This document shows, in pieces, positions 7,861 through 13,271 of a stretch of DNA of 13,271 bases. Position numbers and translations under genes: made by a program. Source of the DNA: Candidatus Helarchaeota archaeon. GTDB lineage: Archaea > Asgardarchaeota > Lokiarchaeia > Helarchaeales > HEL-GB-A. Under the pieces are notes generated by a model. It was given only the letters and a program-made list of their open reading frames with translations. It did no database searches and was not told where the DNA came from. Each line of letters opens with the position of its first letter. The first letter of the stretch is position 1. The DNA lies in assembly GCA_016840125.1 (NCBI GenBank), contig JAEOSY010000090.1:1-13271 (forward strand), in the 5' to 3' direction.

Positions 7861-8087
7861 GTGGGTCGTGGGTATTCTTCGGTATAGTCTTACTCGCTTT
7901 ATTGAGCGGGGGTTATTGAATGCGAAGCAGAGGTTTTGAACTTCCGATCGTGGTGCGAAAGGAGTTACACCTTCCACAATGTTACCAAGACGGGACGACG
8001 TGCGACCCCACCTCGTTTCGGTGTGTTCTTTGCACGAATTTAACCCTTTGTCATCAAGGACCGCCGGAAGTATCCCGAAGACACTAA
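7861..8087 (+). ncRNA. Probable structured non-coding RNA, unidentified
   Basis: These 227 bases hold 113 G or C by hand count (about 50%), while the 180 bases after them are far more AT-rich. Self-complementary segments visible by eye: CTCGCT/AGCGGG (7893-7898 with 7905-7910); ACTTCCG/CGGAAGT (7940-7946 with 8065-8071, enclosing the core); GTGG/CCAC or GGTG/CACC (7950-7977); CGTGCGA/TTGCACG (7999-8005 with 8030-8036) enclosing CACC/GGTG (8009-8012 with 8020-8023). The two ends (7861-7882 and 8062-8084) can also pair imperfectly. I saw no RNase P, SRP, 5S rRNA or tRNA signature. Rival explanations: an ORF at 7920-8087 (55 codons, five cysteines including CVLC) with a G-rich tract before its ATG, or a MITE-like element with imperfect inverted ends. 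On the minus strand about 95 codons are open but contain no ATG. Confidence 0.5.
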
Positions 8088-8106
8088 TTTCTATTTTGTC
8101 ATTATA

Positions 8107-8130
8107 TCTTTTTCAAATTTTATAATTTTT
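8107..8130 (+). terminator. T-rich tract ending the presumed RNA
   Basis: Several T runs (ATCTTTTTC, AAATTTTATAATTTTT) follow the G+C-rich island within about 45 bases. Archaeal RNA polymerase commonly terminates on such T-rich stretches. Confidence 0.4.
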
Positions 8131-8195
8131 AGCTCTCATCTAACCTTTTCTAGTGGTATATTTTATGGAAATTTAATTTTGGAGATTTTATCAAC

Positions 8196-8207
8196 CTTTT
8201 TAAACAT
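8196..8207 (+). promoter_or_regulatory. Probable TATA box for the gene at 8271
   Basis: CTTTTTAAACAT lies about 64-75 bases before the ATG at 8271, giving a leader of roughly 45 bases. The same 12 bases occur at 12755-12766 upstream of a minus-strand gene. Confidence 0.35.
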
Positions 8208-8270
8208 CCCATGATTATAATTAAAGGGAATAACCATAATCATCTCTAGATTTAAAGGAACTGAAAAAAA

Positions 8271-8810
8271 ATGACGAAAAAAGAAGATTTACTAATTTTA
8301 TTTAACAATTACCGTCAAAGATTGATTACCCTAATGGAATTTTATAAAAAAGAACCACAGAGGAATTTTGAAGATGTTAGAAACAATTTTAAAATGATTG
8401 AAGACGAAATCCTTCCCGATTTAAAGCAACTATTAGGTGAAGGACACAAATACTATCAGACAATCCGTTCCAATCTTCATCCTCTCTTTAGCAGTATATC
8501 TTTTGATCGTAAAGGTCAAATTGTTGATCTAAGTAGGAAAATTGTTGGGATCTATGAAACTATAGAACGAGTTATGAATTTGGTTGAAAAGGATAAATAT
8601 CCCTTAAAAAAGATCAAAAAAACAAAAGAACATACTCCTAAAGAAAAGGAAGAGGAGATTACCAAAGTAATAATGATCTTGGATATTATTTTTGGGGCTG
8701 TAATTATATCAGGGTTCCTTAGTGGGATAATAGTAGTGTTCTCTGATCCAATCCAATCGATAATACCTTTCTTTATAGGATCTTTAGTTGGATTTGTTTT
8801 ATGGGTATAG
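8271..8810 (+). CDS. Small protein with two C-terminal membrane helices, function unknown
   Basis: 179 residues, not recognised. Residues 1 to about 110 are predicted helical and soluble, with charged amphipathic stretches. A very basic, then acidic linker follows (KKIKKTKEHTPKEKEEE, about 114-130). Two hydrophobic helices end the protein at about 133-157 and 160-179, separated by a short loop with SDP. This gives a membrane hairpin with the soluble domain probably cytoplasmic. AAGGAAC upstream of the ATG is a modest ribosome site. The gene is more AT-rich than the metabolic genes: sampled lines are roughly 25-37% G+C, against nearer 45-50% in the dehydratase operon. With the next gene it may be a transferred or fast-evolving pair. 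A membrane effector or anchor role is only a guess. Confidence 0.7.
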   Translation: MTKKEDLLILFNNYRQRLITLMEFYKKEPQRNFEDVRNNFKMIEDEILPDLKQLLGEGHKYYQTIRSNLHPLFSSISFDRKGQIVDLSRKIVGIYETIERVMNLVEKDKYPLKKIKKTKEHTPKEKEEEITKVIMILDIIFGAVIISGFLSGIIVVFSDPIQSIIPFFIGSLVGFVLWV

Positions 8811-8950
8811 ATAACTTATAAATTGATTTCTCTTAAAAAGAAGTAAGGATTCTTGTAACTCGTAGGATTGAAAATTAATTAATTGTATGGTGATAATTAG
8901 AGCTAATTTCATCTTCTCAATAAAAATTTACAAACTTTTTGATATAATGT

Positions 8951-8960
8951 AAATTTAAAT
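8951..8960 (+). promoter_or_regulatory. Probable TATA box for the HEPN-like gene
   Basis: AAATTTAAAT lies about 45-50 bases before the ATG at 9004. Transcription starting near 8981 would give a leader of about 23 bases that includes the GAGGGTG ribosome site. Confidence 0.35.
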
Positions 8961-9003
8961 GACGGAATATATCATTTAAACATTTAATACGAGGGTGAAA
9001 TGG

Positions 9004-9642
9004 ATGAGTGAATTAAAAGAATTATTAGGTATGATACAGTTTCATCTCTACACATTATTCAAAAATGCTGAAATTCTCCAAAGTCACATTCAATCAATTA
9101 ACGATAATCTGGATACTTATGAATTCATACGACTCCTCCATAACTATTCTATGAGTGTTGCCTCGCTAATAGATATTTCTATTCGTTTTCGTGACAAATT
9201 AAAAAATGACACCTTCACAGAGGAGTACCAAACCCGAATTAATGATGTAATGATCTATAGTGCCTTTCTGAAAGATTTACGAAATTACATTTGCCATTGG
9301 CGATTACCAGTCGTAATTCCCTTTTTCGATTTAGAAAAATTTGAAAGTGAGATAGACATAATTTCAGAGGAAATAGCGACAGATCTTATAAAAACCGCAA
9401 TAGTTCCGAACATTTTCCACATAATTAGTGAAAAATTTATTAACACCAAACCTAATAATTATTTTCTTACGAAAAAATCGTTGGTTGATTGGAATGGTTG
9501 GTCAAGTTCATCTAAAAAATTAATTGATACTCTCGAAGAGTTGATTGATGTTAATTCTATAATATGCAAATATCAAGTATTAATTGACCAGTTCTATCAA
9601 TGGTTTTGGAAGGTGTCCAATAGTCTAATGAAGATGAAATAA
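9004..9642 (+). CDS. HEPN-like helical protein with an RNxxxH motif, putative
   Basis: 212 residues from ATG 9004. A GTG at 8995 is in frame, but it is part of the GAGGGTG Shine-Dalgarno site (8991-8997), so the ATG is preferred. The protein is almost all helical. The key stretch is FLKDLRNYICHWRLPVV, with R93, N94 and H98 (ATG numbering). This gives the R-x4-H pattern, with N after R, that marks HEPN RNase domains, and DLRNYxxHxxLP recalls HEPN-like families. HEPN proteins are often RNA-cutting toxins or defence effectors, or structural homologues without activity. No nucleotidyltransferase (MNT) antitoxin is adjacent; the neighbour upstream is the two-helix membrane protein. The gene is AT-rich like that neighbour. 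The family call rests on one motif and the helical character. Confidence 0.7.
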   Translation: MSELKELLGMIQFHLYTLFKNAEILQSHIQSINDNLDTYEFIRLLHNYSMSVASLIDISIRFRDKLKNDTFTEEYQTRINDVMIYSAFLKDLRNYICHWRLPVVIPFFDLEKFESEIDIISEEIATDLIKTAIVPNIFHIISEKFINTKPNNYFLTKKSLVDWNGWSSSSKKLIDTLEELIDVNSIICKYQVLIDQFYQWFWKVSNSLMKMK

Positions 9643-9724
9643 TTTGTTCTATTGTTATAAAACCTCATAAAGAATATGCTTATCTCGAAAAAGTTGATTG
9701 ACTCTTTCTTAATCGTTCTTATGT

Positions 9725-9732
9725 AAAAAAAA
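9725..9732 (-). terminator. Poly-T terminator after the surface-protein gene at 9742-10737
   Basis: Eight consecutive T bases on the minus strand begin about ten bases past the stop codon, preceded by CCCTCT. This is a typical archaeal T-run terminator. It also separates the gene from the convergent gene ending at 9642. Confidence 0.5.
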
Positions 9733-9741
9733 GAGGGGATT

Positions 9742-10737
9742 TTAAAGTAAAATCACTTGAGCGGAACCGGAAAGGTTTTGCGTATTGATAGAACAGCCCT
9801 CCGATTGATAAAGATAGATTGTGGAATTTTGATATGCGTTTAACACATCGATTGTTGAATATGTCCTTATGGTGGCTGTGGAATTAGCTTCTGTATGTAA
9901 AGTCTGGATGGTAGAATTTAAATGGATTGTGGCTGAACTTCTTGAAAATTGTTCTAATCTAACTTCATTAAATGATGTATTCCATGCTTGTAATGAAGCG
10001 TTATCGTAGAGGGGTACCCAAGAATAGAATGTTGTATTCCACGCATATAAAGTAGAGTTATCGAAAAACTTCTGAAAAATTGCAAATGAAATTTTTGCAT
10101 TACGGATAGATACTGATGCCGTTTCATATGCTCTCAATTCATAAAAATTTAGGTTATTTTGATCACTAATATTTTCAAAGTATACTTGACTATTATCTTC
10201 AGCGTAGATATATGTTTCAGTCACGTATTTTCCTAGTTCAATTGGATTTTTACAATTTATAAAGTAGATATTACTGTTTCCCCGCGCTATCAGAGAGAAA
10301 TACATCCGAAAATCTACTTTCTCAAAAAATCCAAAAGTATTTATGAAGCATACTGACGAATTCTCACTCGCAATCAATGAGAATGAACTCCCGATTGGAT
10401 TTTGACGCCATTCCCCCAGCCATTGAGTATTATTCAGAATCGTTGTTGAATTTCCTAAAAACCAGATTTTTTGATTAATAACGACATTTTCCAGCGTTAA
10501 ATTCCCATAGACGTAAATATCTGAGCCATAGAAATTTCCATCACGTAATATCACAGATTCGCCAGCAGGCACAACACTAACGCCCCATATATGGTCTCCT
10601 TCATAAATACCGTTAAGAATTTTGGGTTCCAGCGTTCCATCTTCACGTATTATCACGCTGTATATTCCTAACCCTAATCCAGACGCTCCTAAAATCAGTG
10701 CAATGAGTGCTAAAGGTGCTTTTAAATCATTTTCCAT
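9742..10737 (-). CDS. Signal-anchored, sequon-rich surface protein with beta-helix-like repeats
   Basis: 331 residues. The ATG at 10737 is fixed by GGAGG eight bases upstream. Residues about 8-29 are a single hydrophobic helix, so the protein is anchored or exported. From about 45 onward it is made of short strands with recurrent small motifs, such as VYGNLTLENV, WNTTF, WNTSF, NSTIQT and NSTATI. I count about 13 N-x-S/T sequons, implying heavy N-glycosylation if it is exported. There are few cysteines and no catalytic motif. It shares IYEGD followed by VI-x-R-x-G-x-F with the larger protein at 1-1416, so the two may be distant paralogues. Likely role: cell-surface or S-layer-associated protein (inference). 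A poly-T terminator follows the stop. Confidence 0.82.
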   Translation of the reverse strand: MENDLKAPLALIALILGASGLGLGIYSVIIREDGTLEPKILNGIYEGDHIWGVSVVPAGESVILRDGNFYGSDIYVYGNLTLENVVINQKIWFLGNSTTILNNTQWLGEWRQNPIGSSFSLIASENSSVCFINTFGFFEKVDFRMYFSLIARGNSNIYFINCKNPIELGKYVTETYIYAEDNSQVYFENISDQNNLNFYELRAYETASVSIRNAKISFAIFQKFFDNSTLYAWNTTFYSWVPLYDNASLQAWNTSFNEVRLEQFSRSSATIHLNSTIQTLHTEANSTATIRTYSTIDVLNAYQNSTIYLYQSEGCSINTQNLSGSAQVILL

Positions 10738-10803
10738 ATTCTATTCCTCCTAATCTAATTTCTTTTATCATCTCTTTTTTAAAGAGTGGAAAAAACGAGA
10801 GTG

Positions 10804-10812
10804 TATATATAT
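10804..10812 (-). promoter_or_regulatory. Probable TATA box for the surface-protein gene at 9742-10737
   Basis: An alternating TATATATAT tract lies about 67-75 bases upstream of the ATG at 10737. It would give a leader of about 40 bases that includes the GGAGG site. Confidence 0.4.
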
Positions 10813-11004
10813 CTATTACTGAGTCCTTTTAAAATCTCACAAAAGAAATTTTATGCCTCATTCATTTTGAGGATTGGTAATAACTGATCCGCATAAACCG
10901 GGATTTCTTCAATCCATTGGTTTTAATTGGCATTTTAATCAGTTGACAGGATTTCGGGTGTATTGGGATCTTAATTCTTTAGACTTTTTTCAATAGCTTT
11001 TCTA

Positions 11005-11241
11005 TTAGAGGTGTTCTTTCATAAATGTTTCAACATTGGACGCCATCCTTTTACGCTCATTCTCCCCAATATCTTCCCAACCCGCATTTGGATGAGCGGC
11101 GGCGTTTCCAATATCAAACATGCTTTTCACTAACCGCCATGTGGATTTTGTATAAACTCCTATATCCCACAATTGTTGATTCATTGCATTTGCTTTTTGT
11201 GAAGAATCAAGCCCATGCTTATTTTCCCGTGATCGGGGCAT
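11005..11241 (-). CDS. Small protein resembling the C-terminal part of DUF4145/HEPN-like domains
   Basis: 78 residues. Despite its size it looks real: a perfect GGAGGT sits seven bases before the ATG, and an in-frame TAA lies further upstream, so it is not the tail of a longer frame. The segment LVKSMFDIGNAAAHPNAGWEDI (N46, H50) matches the GN-x-AAH pattern of DUF4145 and related HEPN-like helical proteins. The usual longer N-terminal helices are missing and the arginine of the RNase motif is G here, so catalytic activity is unlikely. It could be a stand-alone small partner or a shortened relative of a larger family. It is last in a row of three minus-strand genes, 126 bases after the DUF1326 gene, and may share their transcript. 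Confidence 0.65.
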   Translation of the reverse strand: MPRSRENKHGLDSSQKANAMNQQLWDIGVYTKSTWRLVKSMFDIGNAAAHPNAGWEDIGENERKRMASNVETFMKEHL

Positions 11242-11367
11242 TTTCTGACCTCCGATTTCGATAATCAGTTGTTAAAAGAGTTATTTCAAATGGCGTAGAA
11301 ATTGGTAACAAATACCCCATTATTTTTTTTATGGTCACTTTTCGGGGGGATAAATCAGTGTTTTACG

Positions 11368-11994
11368 TCATAGAATTTTTGATTTGCCACGCAAGTTGAA
11401 TTCGGCAGTGGCACCACTTCGGTTCTTAAATTCCCATTGTTTCCCATAATCATTATACTTCCAAAAATGAGAATTGCAGATTTTAATATCTTCCAACATG
11501 ATGCTAAAGATGGAATTTTCAAGCCGTTGTGGGGTCTTACCATCGCCCCCAACGGTCAAAGTTTGCTTCATTTCCCCGTAAGGCATTGTTATATGATAAG
11601 TAGTTTTCTCCTTTTCTATTTCGATATCAACATATCTAATTCCCAAGGGTTTTTTCAGGAGGAGAAATCCTGGAACATTTTTTGAGAGAAATGGCTCCAA
11701 AAGCTCCTTTTGTTGATCGGTAGCATGTTTACTGATATAAAATCCCCCATCACCACCTTTCAGCATTAAATCTACGAATTTTGGAGAGAAAAGGTCGATT
11801 ACCATTACCACCCGTATTCCACTTATATCAACATCCCCGATTTGCCCCTCTTCAATTTGAAAGACTTGAAAGGATTTACAAGGGTTCTCCATATCTCTAC
11901 CAAAATACATTGAGCAATGCCCTTCCGCGGCGCAAGCTTCATACCACGTTCCTTTCATATTCCAAGCTAGACGTGTTTTCGGTTTTTTCACCAT
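11368..11994 (-). CDS. DUF1326 family protein
   Basis: 208 residues. GGAGG lies seven bases before the ATG. The N-terminal pattern WNMKGTWYEACAAEGHC, a third cysteine (C39) in NPCKSFQVFQIEEGQIGDVDISGIRVVMV, and a later QQKELLEPFLS segment follow the DUF1326 layout: W..G.w.E.C, C.......w.I..G.yGdv.L.Gl, then a D..A..QQ helix. Cysteines C21, C27 and C39 may bind a metal, although the usual CxC and CPC spacing is altered (C-x5-C here). The family has no established activity that I can name. It lies 44 bases downstream of the gene at 12039-12713 on the same strand, so the two are probably co-transcribed. Confidence 0.8.
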   Translation of the reverse strand: MVKKPKTRLAWNMKGTWYEACAAEGHCSMYFGRDMENPCKSFQVFQIEEGQIGDVDISGIRVVMVIDLFSPKFVDLMLKGGDGGFYISKHATDQQKELLEPFLSKNVPGFLLLKKPLGIRYVDIEIEKEKTTYHITMPYGEMKQTLTVGGDGKTPQRLENSIFSIMLEDIKICNSHFWKYNDYGKQWEFKNRSGATAEFNLRGKSKIL

Positions 11995-12038
11995 AAGAAC
12001 TCCTCCAAAAATAAATTGTGAGCTATATTTATTTTGCC

Positions 12039-12713
12039 CTATCGCCCTAAACCTATTTTCCTGACCGCCTTCTCGGGGTCCTGCTGGAATTCTGCCTTAT
12101 ATCTTGGATCTTTTGTTATTCGCTCAGCAACTTTCGTTAAATCCTTACTTTTAAGTCCAATGCTACAAATTGATGCTATTTTTGCAATTAGCTTCTTAGT
12201 CTCGCCAACTGATATTCCTGAGTTTTGCATTTGCTCTGCTAATAACTGTGCAATATTTACTCGTACACCATCTCTGTTATAAATTATAACCCCTGGGATT
12301 GCAACCTCGAATGATTCCCCGCTACCAGTCGGTTCTATTCCAGTAAGGATAGTAGCCGTTGTTGGTTGGGAAATAAGATCTGTGTTGGTAGTGAATATGA
12401 AATAGACTGGTTTTTCATTTCTAAATAAGTCTAAAATTTTCTCAAAATACTTGAGTTCAAAGTATAAAGAATATTTAACATAAGGTACGCTTTGGTTATC
12501 TATCCACATGTTAGCAGCATAGACATGACTATGAGAGAAAGGATTTTCTTCGATATAATCTGCCCATTGTGAATCTGTGAGAAAACCAATGGTGAGTTTC
12601 TTTCCATTTGCCAGCTTACATTCAATTTCTGTCCAGGGACAGTCTATAATAATCAGTTTATAGCTAATAATTCGCTCTCCTGGTGGGAATATGTCGTTAG
12701 GTGCTCCACTCAT
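12039..12713 (-). CDS. Uncharacterised protein, possible first gene of a three-gene cluster
   Basis: 224 residues from the ATG at 12713. An in-frame GTG at 12725 is part of the GAGGTG ribosome site that serves this ATG, so the shorter form is preferred. I do not recognise the family. The first half is a mix of strands and helices (IIDCPWTEIECKLANGKKLTIGF, then a W-rich stretch and YFELKYFEKILDLF). A T/S-rich strand region with VAIPGVIIYNRDGVRVNIAQLL follows at about 140-160. The last 70 residues are helical and end in DPRYKAEFQQDPEKAVRKIGL. That ending resembles the DP-x-(F/Y)-x3-(F/L)-x2-DP-x2-A pattern seen in Nif11/NHLP-type leader peptides, but here it is at a C-terminus. It is soluble, with no membrane helix or signal. 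A TATA box at 12755-12766 probably drives this gene and the DUF1326 gene after it. Confidence 0.7.
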   Translation of the reverse strand: MSGAPNDIFPPGERIISYKLIIIDCPWTEIECKLANGKKLTIGFLTDSQWADYIEENPFSHSHVYAANMWIDNQSVPYVKYSLYFELKYFEKILDLFRNEKPVYFIFTTNTDLISQPTTATILTGIEPTGSGESFEVAIPGVIIYNRDGVRVNIAQLLAEQMQNSGISVGETKKLIAKIASICSIGLKSKDLTKVAERITKDPRYKAEFQQDPEKAVRKIGLGR

Positions 12714-12754
12714 AAATACTATCACCTCAATTAACTTTTTCTATGAGTGATATT

Positions 12755-12766
12755 CTTTTTAAACAT
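12755..12766 (-). promoter_or_regulatory. Probable TATA box for the gene at 12039-12713 and those downstream
   Basis: The minus strand reads ATGTTTAAAAAG about 42-53 bases before the ATG at 12713. Transcription would start near 12732. A similar GTTTAAAAA at 12812-12820 on the plus strand may serve the divergent enoyl-CoA hydratase gene. Confidence 0.45.
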
Positions 12767-12903
12767 TTGGAAAAGAACTCCTTCAAGATGCTTCTAACGT
12801 TCCAGCTGATTGTTTAAAAAATTAGTAATCTTAATAACCTTAAACTCCAAATTTCAGACAACTAAATGAATATATTACGATTCAAGTTAAAGAGATGATA
12901 CAA

Positions 12904-13271
12904 ATGAAAGTAGATGAGTTTAACGAAATAATTTACGAGAAGGAAGATAATGGGATTGTCACTGTCACGATTAACATGCCGAAACGAAAAAATGCCATGA
13001 GCCCAATTACATTTCTGGAAATCTGGTATGCAATCGATGCGATGGAGAAGGATAAATCTACAAAAGTAATGATCATCACAGGAGCGGATGAAGCAAACGC
13101 GTTTTCATCCGGGGGGTATTTTAATATGAAGATGTTTGATGATTTTCCCCCCGAACTTAAAGAAGAAATTAATATTATGGATATTGCCCAAAAGAAATTA
13201 TGTTTAAAATTTTGGAAATTTGAAAAGCCCGTAATTGCTGCAGTTAATGGTCTCGCTGTTGGTGCGGGATT
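12904..13271 (+). CDS. Enoyl-CoA hydratase/isomerase family protein, partial (C-terminus beyond the window)
   Basis: 122 codons are visible before the window ends. The crotonase fold is clear: TVTINMPKRKNAMSP near the N-terminus, VMIITGADEANAFSSGGYFNM (about 60-80; the oxyanion-hole loop), and KFEKPVIAAVNGLAVGAG, where the second oxyanion-hole glycine region begins. The catalytic glutamates of hydratases lie further on and are not in the window, so hydratase cannot be told from isomerase or another crotonase-family activity. The ATG at 12904 is preceded by GAGATG six bases upstream; an in-frame ATG at 12895 forms part of that site and is less likely. It is divergent from the gene at 12713. 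A role in beta-oxidation or aromatic acyl-CoA breakdown fits the dehydratase/reductase pair at 3490-5909, but they are not linked. Confidence 0.92.
   Translation, partial: MKVDEFNEIIYEKEDNGIVTVTINMPKRKNAMSPITFLEIWYAIDAMEKDKSTKVMIITGADEANAFSSGGYFNMKMFDDFPPELKEEINIMDIAQKKLCLKFWKFEKPVIAAVNGLAVGAG

Noticed and set aside
7861..8084. RNase P RNA, SRP RNA, 5S rRNA or tRNA in the G+C-rich island
   Set aside because: None of the conserved sequence blocks of these RNAs (for example ACAGAA and GAGGAAAGTC, the SRP GGAAG/AGCA internal loop, or a T-loop GTTCGA) could be found.
7827..8125. About 95 open codons on the minus strand through the G+C-rich island
   Set aside because: There is no ATG anywhere in the frame, no ribosome site, and the composition is explained by the G+C-rich sequence. 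A degraded gene cannot be fully excluded.
10863..10931. Short minus-strand frame (about 22 codons, reading NQWIEEIPVYADQLLPIL...) after the 78-residue gene, possibly a gene remnant
   Set aside because: It has no start codon, a stop immediately upstream, and is too short to separate from chance. The rest of 10738-11004 shows only AT-rich promoter-like sequence.

Overview
The window reads as archaeal DNA, most likely from an Asgard archaeon; the lineage is an inference. Several starts have a GGAGG- or GAGG-type Shine-Dalgarno site, and many genes have AT-rich TATA-like boxes upstream. Two proteins look like signal-anchored, sequon-rich surface proteins. One membrane protein carries a cytoplasmic domain resembling the longin/roadblock domains that are abundant in Asgard genomes. 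Coding DNA is moderately AT-rich; intergenic DNA and the genes at 8271-9642 are more so.

Layout. 1-1416 (minus) is a surface protein that runs off the left edge. 1613-2260 (minus) is a six-helix membrane protein. It is divergent from 2376-3464 (plus), seven predicted membrane helices joined to a longin/roadblock-like domain. 3490-5909 (minus) is a two-gene operon, overlapping by 4 bases, for a BcrC/BcrB-like (2-hydroxyacyl-CoA dehydratase / benzoyl-CoA reductase family) iron-sulfur pair. No activator ATPase is in view. 6032-7786 (plus) is a large protein with an unrecognised front half, two membrane helices and a C-terminal Nudix hydrolase.

7787-8270 has no assigned protein gene. It contains an island of about 227 bases at roughly 50% G+C inside very AT-rich DNA, with a TATA-like box before it, self-complementary segments and a T-rich end. 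I read it as an unidentified structured RNA, although a 55-codon cysteine-containing ORF inside it is a rival explanation. Then come 8271-8810 (plus), a small protein with two C-terminal membrane helices, and 9004-9642 (plus), a protein with a HEPN-type RNxxxH motif.

9742-10737 (minus) is a second sequon-rich surface protein. 11005-12713 (minus) holds three co-directional genes: an unrecognised 224-residue protein, a DUF1326-type protein, and a 78-residue protein resembling the end of a DUF4145/HEPN-like domain. At the right edge a plus-strand enoyl-CoA hydratase/isomerase family gene begins and is cut off.

Functionally, the BcrC/B-like pair and the enoyl-CoA hydratase point to acyl-CoA or aromatic-CoA metabolism, but they are about 7 kb apart and not in one operon. 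The Nudix protein, RNA-like island, two-helix membrane protein and HEPN-like protein are consecutive on the plus strand and have the loose look of an accessory or defence islet. That grouping is conjecture.
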